Source: Bacteroidales bacterium
Lineage (GTDB): Bacteria; Bacteroidota; Bacteroidia; Bacteroidales; UBA932
Length of the DNA stretch: 64,000 bases
NCBI GenBank assembly: GCA_015060455.1
Contig: SUYM01000018.1
Span: forward strand, 1 to 64,000
Reading direction: 5' to 3'
Position 1 is the first letter of the stretch. The number at the start of each line of letters is the position of its first letter. The notes beneath the pieces were generated by a model. The model did not search any database. It saw nothing but the letters and a program-made list of their open reading frames with translations, and had not been told where the DNA came from. A program made the translations under genes and the position numbers. Shown here piece after piece: positions 17,251 to 26,617 of this stretch.

Positions 17251-20200
17251 TTAATACTGACTCATATCCGTGATCTCAAACGGCTTGGCAATGGCATTGC
17301 GGGCCGCCTGAAGAGCGATCGGAGCATTTGCATCAGTAACAGGTGTCGTTCCTGTTGCATTATCTGGGAAACGATAGGTGTTACCGTCAAGCTTGACTCC
17401 TGTAAGCGGAGTGATGACGGTCTCAAACACAGTACATGAAGCGCCATAGCGGGCAAGACCAAGATCCATGTGATAGCCGTCACGGGTCAGGTCAAGGGCT
17501 GTGGTTGTACATGATGTCGTACGCAGATTCTGAAGCATTGTTCCTGTAGGGATGATGCCGTCAACGTCACACTCTGCCATAACCTCCTGCGCAAAAGCAG
17601 TGATGACAGGATACATGGCCAACTGCTCAGCCTTTGCCGTAGCCTTGTTCTTTGCCGCAAATTTCTCCGTATGTTGAGCGGCAGTCAGGCTTACTGACGA
17701 ATCGGTATTATAAAATGCCACAGGCCATGTAATCGCGCTTCGGCTGCCGAAACCGATCCTGTCCATGTTGTAATAAGCCTGAGACATGATGTAATATATC
17801 TTTGCATCGCCCTGGCTTTCCTTGATATGGTTGATTACGCCTGTCACATTCGATTTAGCGGTATCATTCCACACCCATGCGGCAGCATTTCCTGTATGCT
17901 CCTGAATGGTCACGACATCCCACTGACGGCTTTCACAGATGTCCTTAAGGCTCTTTCCTGTCACTGTTGTCCAACCTGTAGCACCGGCGTTGCAGGTATA
18001 GGCACTATAGTCCTTAGCCGTTGCCCAGGTGCTGTTATAGGCAGACATCAGACGACCGCCATAGTACATATGCACCATGTTCACGTTCTTGATGCCCGCA
18101 GCAGCAAGCATTCCAGGAAGATGCTTTACAGAGTCATCCGTGAAGGAGTTTCCGATGAAAAGGATATTGATGGCATCGGCTCCGTCGAAGATGATATTGG
18201 TAATTTTTGAAGCATTCGCAGCGGCATAGATACCTATATAATCCATGTAGTTGTCGTTGTTCAGGCTTACCATCTGATAGTTGCCGCCATTATATGTTCC
18301 GATTGTACCTCCGACCACGACATTGTCAACCTTGGCAAACTTGGAGAAATTTGCTGCTATCTGACCGAGGTAACGGCTCGTTGCTGAAGTCTCGTTCAAG
18401 ATATCACCGACAATCATTCCATAATTACCGCCACCGGTAATTTCCGATGAAGCATCAACGTCAGTCGATCCGCTTATCAAGCATACAAGACCGCCGCCCT
18501 GAGCATTACTTCCGCTCTGAGTAAGAACCAGATCACCGTGATTTTCACAATCCCTCATATAACAATAGTCAGACATGAAACAAGTGATCATTCCCGCTCT
18601 GATATTGGTACCGGTATTTGTCTGATTTCCGTAATTCTTACAAGATGACAGAGTGGTCTTCCTCTGCACGCTGCCGGCAATACCGGCTGTTCTTGACACC
18701 TCGGAAGTCATGTCACCATAATTGATACAGTTCGACACAGTATTACCGGTTGCATCATTATGTGTGTAGGCATGACCTATGATTCCGCCGACAATGACAC
18801 CGTTACCACCATTATTGGTGTTCGCGCCCCGCTTTGCGGTCATATCTCCATAGTTCACAAGATCGGCAAGCGTAGTGGACTCTCCGGACATCGAAATCAC
18901 GTAACCGGCAAAAGCAGCCATTGTGGTGCGTTTCTCATTAACTGCATTACCGTTGCAGATCATTGGAACATAGTTCACACAATTCCTGATGGTCGATTTA
19001 CGGCAGAATCCTGCAACTACACCGGCATCAATGACACCATTTCCTTTGAATGTCAGTTCACTGCTGTCTCCAGAAGGCGCTCCCATTACAAGGTTCTCGA
19101 CTGTCGCTCCATTGAGGAAGCCGAACAGACCATAGGTCGTTCCATCCACCGCAGAACTATATGTAGGAGTAAGTTTGATATTGCGGATACTATGACCCAT
19201 ACCGTTGAATTTTCCTGTAAATGCCTTACCTCCTGTCGGAGCATAGTTTGAAACCTTTGCATTTCCGATAGGCGTCCAAGTCTTTCCTGTCATATCGATG
19301 TCATTCAAAAGAACAACCACTCCGTTCTGACAGAACTTCGAGTAATCGCTTCCGGCATTCACAAGCGAAGCCAACTCCATCAGGTCGTCCGCAGTGCGGA
19401 TACCAGGAGCGTCAGGACCGTTGAAGACAAGGTTGGTGATCTTCGCGTCATTGGCATCGGAGCGGATACCGATATAATTTCTATAATTAGAGGTACTAAG
19501 AGTGACCATCTTATAGTTTCCGCCATTGTAAGAGCCAATGCTGCCATCAACAACAACGCCATCCACCTTCGACAACTTTGAGAAATTAGCAGCAATAAGA
19601 CCAAGATAATGCACTGTGGACTCTGAACTTGTCAGAATATCTCCGATGATCATTCCATAATTGCCACCACCGGTGATTTCTGCTGTCGTCGAGTTCATCA
19701 TACAAACCAATCCACCGCCTTGAACTTTATTGACATTGTTTTTCGTAAGCACCAAGTCTCCATGATTCTCACAGTCCTTCAACGCCGTATAATTTGCCAT
19801 TATAGCCGTAATCATTCCGATACGGACATCAGTTCCGGTGTTGACCTGATCACCATAGTTCTTGCAATTTTCCACTATTGTGTACTGATTTGCAGCAGAT
19901 ACGATACCACACGAACGAGCAACAGAAGACTCTATGTTTCCATAATTAACACAATTGCTTATATGATTTCGTGTTGTGCTTATAGTCGTCGTACCATTTG
20001 CAAGACCTGCTATTCCGGCAGCCATCACAGACGCTGCTCCATTCGTTGTATTGCTACCGCCTGCAGCCTTGATTGAGCCATAGTTGACAAGGTTCTCAAG
20101 AGTACAGCCTGCTCCCTGATTTGCATATACAAATCCCGCGAATCCAGCCATTGTGACACGCTGTGCAGCTGTGCTTCCCGTTACATTCATAGGAACATAG

Positions 20201-21531
20201 TTGACACAGTTGCGTATTGTAGAAGACATCATTGCTCCTGCAACCACTCCCACATCAAGACTGTCGGCAGCACTGAATGTCAGTTCACTGGCATCCCCCT
20301 CTGCAGCACCGACCGTAAGGTTCTCTACAGTCGCTCCGTCAAGAATACCGAAAAGGCCATATACATTATTGTCTGCAGTAATCTCCGCAGACATTTTGAG
20401 ATTCAGAATGCTCTTGCCACGGCCATCGAAATATCCTTTGAAAGCCGGCCCAGAATAATGTGATGTATGATTGTCTGTTGCGGTTACCGAGCCATGGAAC
20501 TTACCGTTTCCGATAGGGGTCCAGTTCGTAACTCCAGTCATGTCGATATCGTCAAGAAGCACGATCTTGCCCTCGTCGTTCATATACTCGATAAGGCTTG
20601 AGCCGTTGTTGACTGCCGCAGCGAAGTCAACGAGATCCTGAGCGCAGCCGATACCACCTGAGAAGGCATACATCGCCTTTGCAAGATGCTGTACTGAATA
20701 CCTGCCGTCAGACTCGCTGAATGTGGTGATACCTGACTTATAGATATTCTTTACAAGTTCGCTTCCGTCCTCAAGAGTAAGTGTAACCTTGAGACCCTTG
20801 CTTGAAGTGAAACGTCCGACAGGGAACTTGATCACCTGAGCCACACGTGCATCTGCCTGATCCGGGAAATTGAGAGTGAGGACATTGCCGGTCTGGAGTG
20901 TCTCGAGAGCGAGAGTCGAGGCGTCAACAACACCCGAGCAAGTGATATATCCCTCAAATTCGCTGCCCTCGGCAGGCTCTATCTTGAGGGTCTTCATAGG
21001 AGAAGTCATCTGGCTTCCCGCAGGATCGATACGAAGTTCGATCACTGAGAAGATATTCTCGAAGTGCATGTTTATGACACCATTGTCCAATGTCTCAGCA
21101 TTTGTATATCCGACCAGCGGAGCGCAAGCGGGATTCTTCTGAGCAAGGTCGAAAAACTCGATATCCCTTTCAGCAGCGATACCCACAGTACCGTCCTCCG
21201 CACTCAATGCTTCATAGTACGCCACCAGACCTGTGCCATCATAGTCTGTGATACCGGCAGTACTTGTAAAATAAGTCTGCTTGCCGTCCTCTGAAGGAGT
21301 GCCTGCCACATATTCGTAAGCATCTCCGTTGTAGAGGACTGTAATCCTGTCACCTGCCGTCCAGGTGCTCTTTCCTTCGTTGATGTCAGTCTTTGTCATC
21401 GGAGCACAATCTGCCGAAATGACAAGATACTTCGATACAGGAACCACAGTCGAGCCTTCCGGTTCGATTTCGCGGGTACAGCCCACAAGGGCCGCAGCAA
21501 CCGCCATAAGTGAGAATAAAATCTTTTTCAT
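17251..21531 (-). CDS. Fimbrillin-like / GLUG-stalk / DUF4886 hydrolase lipoprotein (A)
   Basis: 1426 residues. Lipoprotein signal MKKILFSLMAVAAALVGC (Cys18) followed by acidic residues, as in surface-exported Bacteroidetes lipoproteins. Residues about 30-290: fimbrillin-type beta-sandwich (SKYLVISADCAP, TWTAGDRITVLYNG). About 295-700 and 710-1130: two arrays of GLUG-like repeats, each opening with 'DLVDFAAAVN...VVLLDDIDMTG...WTPIGN' and followed by 'VENLTVGA', 'NCVNYG', 'GGGNYG' turns. About 1140-1426: DUF4886, an SGNH-type hydrolase, with INILFIGNSFTDD, VVTIQEHTGN and the Asp/His block LTRDGYHMDLGLARYG. The start lies 5 bp after the microgene at 21537. Very similar to protein B in the N-terminal 110 residues. 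Confidence 0.85.
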   Translation of the reverse strand: MKKILFSLMAVAAALVGCTREIEPEGSTVVPVSKYLVISADCAPMTKTDINEGKSTWTAGDRITVLYNGDAYEYVAGTPSEDGKQTYFTSTAGITDYDGTGLVAYYEALSAEDGTVGIAAERDIEFFDLAQKNPACAPLVGYTNAETLDNGVINMHFENIFSVIELRIDPAGSQMTSPMKTLKIEPAEGSEFEGYITCSGVVDASTLALETLQTGNVLTLNFPDQADARVAQVIKFPVGRFTSSKGLKVTLTLEDGSELVKNIYKSGITTFSESDGRYSVQHLAKAMYAFSGGIGCAQDLVDFAAAVNNGSSLIEYMNDEGKIVLLDDIDMTGVTNWTPIGNGKFHGSVTATDNHTSHYSGPAFKGYFDGRGKSILNLKMSAEITADNNVYGLFGILDGATVENLTVGAAEGDASELTFSAADSLDVGVVAGAMMSSTIRNCVNYVPMNVTGSTAAQRVTMAGFAGFVYANQGAGCTLENLVNYGSIKAAGGSNTTNGAASVMAAGIAGLANGTTTISTTRNHISNCVNYGNIESSVARSCGIVSAANQYTIVENCKNYGDQVNTGTDVRIGMITAIMANYTALKDCENHGDLVLTKNNVNKVQGGGLVCMMNSTTAEITGGGNYGMIIGDILTSSESTVHYLGLIAANFSKLSKVDGVVVDGSIGSYNGGNYKMVTLSTSNYRNYIGIRSDANDAKITNLVFNGPDAPGIRTADDLMELASLVNAGSDYSKFCQNGVVVLLNDIDMTGKTWTPIGNAKVSNYAPTGGKAFTGKFNGMGHSIRNIKLTPTYSSAVDGTTYGLFGFLNGATVENLVMGAPSGDSSELTFKGNGVIDAGVVAGFCRKSTIRNCVNYVPMICNGNAVNEKRTTMAAFAGYVISMSGESTTLADLVNYGDMTAKRGANTNNGGNGVIVGGIIGHAYTHNDATGNTVSNCINYGDMTSEVSRTAGIAGSVQRKTTLSSCKNYGNQTNTGTNIRAGMITCFMSDYCYMRDCENHGDLVLTQSGSNAQGGGLVCLISGSTDVDASSEITGGGNYGMIVGDILNETSATSRYLGQIAANFSKFAKVDNVVVGGTIGTYNGGNYQMVSLNNDNYMDYIGIYAAANASKITNIIFDGADAINILFIGNSFTDDSVKHLPGMLAAAGIKNVNMVHMYYGGRLMSAYNSTWATAKDYSAYTCNAGATGWTTVTGKSLKDICESRQWDVVTIQEHTGNAAAWVWNDTAKSNVTGVINHIKESQGDAKIYYIMSQAYYNMDRIGFGSRSAITWPVAFYNTDSSVSLTAAQHTEKFAAKNKATAKAEQLAMYPVITAFAQEVMAECDVDGIIPTGTMLQNLRTTSCTTTALDLTRDGYHMDLGLARYGASCTVFETVITPLTGVKLDGNTYRFPDNATGTTPVTDANAPIALQAARNAIAKPFEITDMSQY

Positions 21532-21536
21532 AGCAG

Positions 21537-21659
21537 TTACTCCTTTTCTGTTTCGTCATAAATAAAATCCAGGTCACCGATTCCGTTGACCGAGCCGCAA
21601 AGAATGCCGGCGCTTTCCAATTCTGTCACTGCCAAAGCAGGAGACTCATACTTTTTCAT
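21537..21659 (-). CDS. 40-aa microgene upstream of lipoprotein A
   Basis: Too short for the ORF track. It translates as MKKYESPALAVTELESAGIL then CGSVNGIGDLDFIYDETEKE and stops 5 bp before the start of lipoprotein A. Its final codons (AAGGAGTAA) supply the ribosome-binding site of that gene. The peptide has no signal sequence or membrane segment and is acidic. A homologous 43-aa peptide lies at 53287-53418 in the same position relative to another fimbrillin-like gene: shared pattern is Y-x-SP-x-x-A-x(6)-GxLC-x-S...DxT/E-x-KE-stop. Conservation of sequence, length and position supports a real gene. Function unknown; it could be a coupling leader or a small partner protein. Confidence 0.7.
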   Translation of the reverse strand: MKKYESPALAVTELESAGILCGSVNGIGDLDFIYDETEKE

Positions 21660-21695
21660 AATGACTTAATTTTAATGTTATTTGTGTTTATTATG

Positions 21696-24600
21696 TTATC
21701 TGGTTATATAGTATTTCGATTCGTTTCCAAGCACTGTATCTTCCGCAACTGCGCGCAGTTTTGCCGTATATGTAGGGTTCAGTCCGCAGTCTGCCGGCGT
21801 TGAGCCGAACGGCTCACCGTAGAGAACAAGATAGTTCACGCAAGCCTTCAGATACGCTCCGTAAGGTCCCTGGTGCTTGACATCCGAGTGATAAAGTTCT
21901 ATCTCAGGGTGTCTTTCCCTCGCAAGTTTGAATGCCTGACCGATAGGAGACACCGGAGAGCCTATGCTTTTGGCAATGGACAGAGAGCCGGACAGAAGCA
22001 GGTTGTCGAAGTTCTCGAAACTGGTAAATCCGCCATAATTCCCATTAGACCCGGCAAATGACCATGTGTTTTCAAGGATGACATTACATGTCGGCACCTT
22101 TGCAAGAATCTTGTCCTTAAGTGCCTGTGAATTGGTCAGAGTCGCCGCATTGGCTGTCTTGTCTGAAGCATAATTTGCATGCGCTGAGCTCTGATCCTGA
22201 ATGAAAGCATAATGGAACTTACCCATGTTGATAGCTACTGTAGTCAGCCAAAGTTCCAGATGATTTGCAAAAGTCTGGCTACCTTTGAAGTGTCCGAACA
22301 TCTCGATCTTATGACCTTCGGCGAAAGCGATCTCGACAAGTTTCCACGACGGGTCGTGATAGTGTGAGAAAGAGTTGCCGATCGCCAGAACCCTCTTGGT
22401 GTCTTTCGGATCCTTGTTGCCCATTATGTTCACATAACTGCCGGTAAAGCCCATTGGAGCAAGAGAGCAAGTTCCGTCCTCAGAGGTCAGGCTCAGTTTT
22501 CCGCCGCTGCATGAAACATCGACAGGCACGCGAAGACGGATCTTCATCGAAGAATTGATGAACTCATCCTCGAACTTGAGGACATGAGTGAAGGTAGAAT
22601 GCTGATATTTTCCTCCGTTCTGCACGCCGAACACCGCGAAAGAATATTTCTTGGTGTTGTCCTCAGAAACTGTCCTCAACAAGGAGGCCTGCTTCCACTG
22701 TCCCTGGTCATAATATTCAAGGATATAATACTTCGGCGAATCCTGTCCGCCGGCAATAGTAGCATTGAACAGGACATATGTACCGGCCGGAACGTAATCT
22801 ACAGGAAGAGTCCACAGCCAGTAGTCGTCCTTGAGAAGATTTCCTACGTATGGCCTTGCAGATGTTCCTGACCCGTCGACAGCCATACAGTTGAAGGCCT
22901 TCGAAGCATTAGCCTCGGCACGGACCACTGAGATTGTCGCCGGAGACGAATATGTGCAAGGTATCCTGTTATAATTCACCCACTCGCTTTCATATAACTG
23001 CCTTGAGGTAGCGGAAAACTGCCACAGAGCAGGGAAGGTAGGAGCGGCTTGAACAACCTGATCGCCCCATCTTATGTTAAGCGGCGTCACATAGATGGCA
23101 GAGGCGTTATGAACGCCGATATAGTCGAAATAGTTATAAGCATTTGTCCCGGTCATCTTGTAAGAGCCGTCGTTGTATGTTCCAAGGTCTCCCTGACATA
23201 CGCAGTCTCTGAAAATTGACTCATTGTTGCACTGACCGAAGAATGTTCCCTTGTATGAAGCGTGATCTGTGATGACATCGCCATAGTTCTCCACTCCGCT
23301 GAACAGACAATCGTCTCCGCTTACAAGACATACCACGCCTGCTGCGGCTCCCTTGGTGGTGCAGACCACATCACCATGGTTCACCGTATTGAGTATCTGA
23401 CACTCTGCGCCTGTAATGCAAGTCACAGCACCGATACGTGCAGAGCCGGAAGTCGCATAACTGTTGGTTATATTTCCTTTGTTCTCGCAGTCCTGAACAG
23501 TTGTATATCTGTTGCAGGCTGCCACAATTGAAGAGGTTCTGCCTGTTGCAGAAGTTATGTTTCCGTTATTCTCGCAGCCGCTGACAACCACCCGGAGTTT
23601 GCTGTCCGCATGGTTGGTACCGAAGCCCAGAATACCGGAAATATGAGCAGCGTCACCGTTGTTCTTGACGTTTCCGCCACCGGCAGCAGCAATAGCGGCA
23701 TTGTTTGTAATTCTGCTGATTTCCACCTCTGAATTCTGCGCAAATGCAAGTCCGACTACACCCATGGTGGTCCTCTTTTCGGCCGCGCCTGAATTGAACT
23801 GCATAGGAGCATTGTTCACGACATTCCTTACCGCCGCATCATACACAAGACCGGCAACAACGCCAGCCTGAACATCCGTCGTCGCATTGACTGTGAGTGA
23901 AGATGTCACATCCATCACAAGGTTCTCCACTACGGCACCGCTTCCAAGAGTTCCGAAGAGGCCGTAAGTCGAGCCGGCAACAGAACTTGTGCAGACCATA
24001 TCGAGATTCTTGATTGTGTGGCCGTTGCCGTTGAAATGACCTGTAAATGCTGTTCCTGTCACCGTAAGTTTATTGGACGAAAGTGTATGGGTCGCATTTC
24101 CGATAGGTGTCCATGTCTTTCCGGACATATCGATATCTGCAAGCAGGGTAACTACACCCGACATATTCATAAACTTGGAATAATCCTTTTCGGAATTTAC
24201 AAGAGTCGCAAATTCAACGAGTTCGTCAGCCGTCCTGATGCCGACCGCATCAGGTCCGATATAGATAATATTGGAAATCTTCTCTTTATCCGCAGCATCC
24301 TGGCTTGAACCGATGTAGGTCATATAGTTGGATGAATTTATTTCTATCTGCTGATGCTCTCCGCCATTATAACTGTACATCGAACCACCTGCAACCACAT
24401 CGGACATGCTCTTCAGATCTGAGAACCAAGCGACAAGAAGGCCGCGTCCGTTGGTGCAGTCACTCACTATCTTTCCATAGTTGCCACCGCCGGTAAGAGA
24501 AACCTGAGAAGAATTCATAATTCCGACAAGTCCACCGACCCTTGAATATTTACCTGACACCTGAGTCGCCGTCATTATCGCATTACCATGGTTCTCACAA

Positions 24601-26342
24601 TCGGTCACAGTGCTGTTTCCAGCCATCGCAGAAGTCACCATGCCCACTCGCGTATTATTGTAGGAATTGGTCTGATTGCCATAATTTATGCAGGCAATCA
24701 TATCCGTACGATGATTGGTGGTCGCAACTATTCCGGAAGCACGTTCCATATCAACAGTCATGTCACCATAATTGACACAGCCGCTTATGGTGTTCCTGCC
24801 GGAAGTCGCCGAGCCGTTCGCCGCACCGGCAATACCGCCGGCCATTACAGAAGTTGCACCGCCGGCACTTTGATCACGCTGTCCTGAAACAGCACCATAA
24901 TTTATCAGATTCTCCAGTACGCTGCCTGTCTCGGCATTATAGACAAAACCTGCAAACGCACCCATTGTTGTTCTTTTTCCCGAAACTGAATTACCCTTTA
25001 CATTCATCGGGATATAATTCGTACAGTTGCGGATGACCGAACCATAGCAGACTCCGGAGAGAATACCGGCATCGGAAGTTGCATCAGCCGAAAACTCAAA
25101 AGAACTGTTATCATTTTCCGGTGCACCCAAAACGATATTTTCTACGACCGCCCCATCTAGAATACCGAACAAGCCATACACTGCTCCTTCCGCAGTCAGG
25201 TCTTTTGAAAGTTTGAGATTCCTGATCGAGAATCCCTGACCGTCGAACTTGCCTTTGAATGAAGAACCGGAGTAAGAGCACACATTATCACCTGTCATCT
25301 GACCGGTAAAAGTACCGTTTCCTATCGGAGTCCAAGAAGTCACACCGGACATATCGATATCATCCAGAAGCACCACCTTGCCCTCGTCGTTCATATACTC
25401 AAGAAAACTGGCGCCGCTGTTTACGGCAGCCGCGAAATCAACAAGGTCCCCAGCAGTGGAGATACCACCGGAAAATGGGAAAATCGCCCTTGCAAGGTGC
25501 TGAACGGCATATCTTCCGTTATTTTCAACATAGGTAGAGAGACCTGTCTTATAGACATTCTTCTGATAGACCGTACCGTCCTCAAGGGTAAGAGTAAGTT
25601 TAAGACCCTTGGACGAAGTGAAACGGCCCACAGGGAACTTGAGAGTCTGAGGTTCACGAAGTTCTGTGCCGTCCGGAAGATTAAGAGTCAGGCTGTTGCC
25701 TGTCGAAGATGTTTCAAGGGCAAGAGTGGAAGCATCCACTGTCGCCGAACAAGTAAGATAACCCGAAAAATCACTGCCGTCAGCAGGTTCCACCTTAAGA
25801 GTCCTGGCAGGACTGTTCACATGATAGCCGGCCGCATCGATACGAAGTTCCACAACGGAAAATATGTTCTGGAAATACATGTTCAGAACGCCGTCTTCCA
25901 TAGTCTCGGCAGATGTCGATCCCACAAGTGGAGCACAGGCAGAATTGACCTGTCCTTCCTTCTGGAAAGCGATATTCCTTTCGGCTGCAATGCCGACAGT
26001 CCCGTCTTCTGCGCTGAGAGCCTGATAATATGCCACCAGACCTGTGCCATCATAACTGGTTATACCGGCTGAACTGGTGAAATAAGTCTGCTCGCCGTCC
26101 TCTGAAGGAGTGCCTGCGACGTATTCGTAAGCATCACCGTTGTAGAGGACTGTGATCTTGTCGCCCGCTTCCCAGGTGCTCTTACCCTCGTTGATGTCTG
26201 TCTTGGTCATCGGAGTACAGTCGGCCTTGATGACAAGGTACTTTGACACAGGAACCATCGTCGAGCCTTCCGGTTCGATCTCGCGGGCGCAACCGCAAAG
26301 GATGGCGGCAACGGCCAGAATGGAGAACAATAATCTCTTCAT
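21696..26342 (-). CDS. Fimbrillin-like / GLUG-stalk / DUF4886-like lipoprotein (B)
   Basis: 1548 residues from the ATG at 26342 (MKRLLFSILAVAAILCGC, lipid Cys18). The track start at 26498 adds 52 residues that are just translated repeat DNA (NGTKCHTVIL...), so I reject it. Layout: fimbrillin-like domain about 30-290; first GLUG-like array about 295-700; second about 710-1120; a beta-sandwich of about 160 residues (WQFSATSRQLYESEWVNYNR, DYVPAGTYVLFNATIAGG); then a C-terminal DUF4886/SGNH-like domain with VLAIGNSFSHYHD, FIQDQSSAH and a DVKHQGPYGAYL block carrying the Asp-x-x-His pair. This catalytic tip is a different subtype from those of A and D. Followed after 36 bp by the microgene and A. 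Confidence 0.85.
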   Translation of the reverse strand: MKRLLFSILAVAAILCGCAREIEPEGSTMVPVSKYLVIKADCTPMTKTDINEGKSTWEAGDKITVLYNGDAYEYVAGTPSEDGEQTYFTSSAGITSYDGTGLVAYYQALSAEDGTVGIAAERNIAFQKEGQVNSACAPLVGSTSAETMEDGVLNMYFQNIFSVVELRIDAAGYHVNSPARTLKVEPADGSDFSGYLTCSATVDASTLALETSSTGNSLTLNLPDGTELREPQTLKFPVGRFTSSKGLKLTLTLEDGTVYQKNVYKTGLSTYVENNGRYAVQHLARAIFPFSGGISTAGDLVDFAAAVNSGASFLEYMNDEGKVVLLDDIDMSGVTSWTPIGNGTFTGQMTGDNVCSYSGSSFKGKFDGQGFSIRNLKLSKDLTAEGAVYGLFGILDGAVVENIVLGAPENDNSSFEFSADATSDAGILSGVCYGSVIRNCTNYIPMNVKGNSVSGKRTTMGAFAGFVYNAETGSVLENLINYGAVSGQRDQSAGGATSVMAGGIAGAANGSATSGRNTISGCVNYGDMTVDMERASGIVATTNHRTDMIACINYGNQTNSYNNTRVGMVTSAMAGNSTVTDCENHGNAIMTATQVSGKYSRVGGLVGIMNSSQVSLTGGGNYGKIVSDCTNGRGLLVAWFSDLKSMSDVVAGGSMYSYNGGEHQQIEINSSNYMTYIGSSQDAADKEKISNIIYIGPDAVGIRTADELVEFATLVNSEKDYSKFMNMSGVVTLLADIDMSGKTWTPIGNATHTLSSNKLTVTGTAFTGHFNGNGHTIKNLDMVCTSSVAGSTYGLFGTLGSGAVVENLVMDVTSSLTVNATTDVQAGVVAGLVYDAAVRNVVNNAPMQFNSGAAEKRTTMGVVGLAFAQNSEVEISRITNNAAIAAAGGGNVKNNGDAAHISGILGFGTNHADSKLRVVVSGCENNGNITSATGRTSSIVAACNRYTTVQDCENKGNITNSYATSGSARIGAVTCITGAECQILNTVNHGDVVCTTKGAAAGVVCLVSGDDCLFSGVENYGDVITDHASYKGTFFGQCNNESIFRDCVCQGDLGTYNDGSYKMTGTNAYNYFDYIGVHNASAIYVTPLNIRWGDQVVQAAPTFPALWQFSATSRQLYESEWVNYNRIPCTYSSPATISVVRAEANASKAFNCMAVDGSGTSARPYVGNLLKDDYWLWTLPVDYVPAGTYVLFNATIAGGQDSPKYYILEYYDQGQWKQASLLRTVSEDNTKKYSFAVFGVQNGGKYQHSTFTHVLKFEDEFINSSMKIRLRVPVDVSCSGGKLSLTSEDGTCSLAPMGFTGSYVNIMGNKDPKDTKRVLAIGNSFSHYHDPSWKLVEIAFAEGHKIEMFGHFKGSQTFANHLELWLTTVAINMGKFHYAFIQDQSSAHANYASDKTANAATLTNSQALKDKILAKVPTCNVILENTWSFAGSNGNYGGFTSFENFDNLLLSGSLSIAKSIGSPVSPIGQAFKLARERHPEIELYHSDVKHQGPYGAYLKACVNYLVLYGEPFGSTPADCGLNPTYTAKLRAVAEDTVLGNESKYYITR

Positions 26343-26382
26343 ATTTCGGTTATCAGTTGTTAGTTTACAGATCCTTCGACTC

Positions 26383-26530
26383 CACTTCGTTCCGCTCAGG
26401 ATGACAAAAGGTCGCTTCGTTCCGCTCAGGATGACAGTGTGGCACTTCGTTCCGTTCAGGATGACAGTGTGGCACTTCGTTCCGTTCAGGATGATCACAT
26501 TGTCATGTTGAGCATCGTCGAAACATCTGT
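26383..26530. repeat. Tandem/dispersed 'ctcaggatgaca' repeats before lipoprotein B
   Basis: Four units of (c/a)cttcgttccg(c/t)tcaggatgaca between 26393 and 26493, opening with gatccttcgactcc. Then ttgtcatgttgagcatcgtcgaaacatctg, a member of the 'gtcgagacatct' family. The last units repeat gtgtggcacttcgttccgtt exactly. This is the only gap above 100 bp in the row of large lipoprotein genes. Confidence 0.85.
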
Positions 26531-26549
26531 TTCTTTAAACGGGAGCAAC

Positions 26550-26571
26550 CGTGGACCGTCTGAGGTCCACG
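26550..26571. promoter_or_regulatory. Intergenic hairpin between lipoproteins C and B
   Basis: Perfect 8-bp stem cgtggacc / ggtccacg with a gtctga loop. There is no T-run on either side, so it is not a classical terminator; it may help attenuate or process the transcript between C and B. Confidence 0.45.
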
Positions 26572-26617
26572 ATTGAATCCGTCAAAATGTGTATTTCAAG
26601 CCCCGTAGGGCGTATTA

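Noticed and set aside
26342-26498. 52-residue N-terminal extension of lipoprotein B
   Set aside because: The extension is translated repeat DNA before a perfect lipoprotein signal peptide at 26342.
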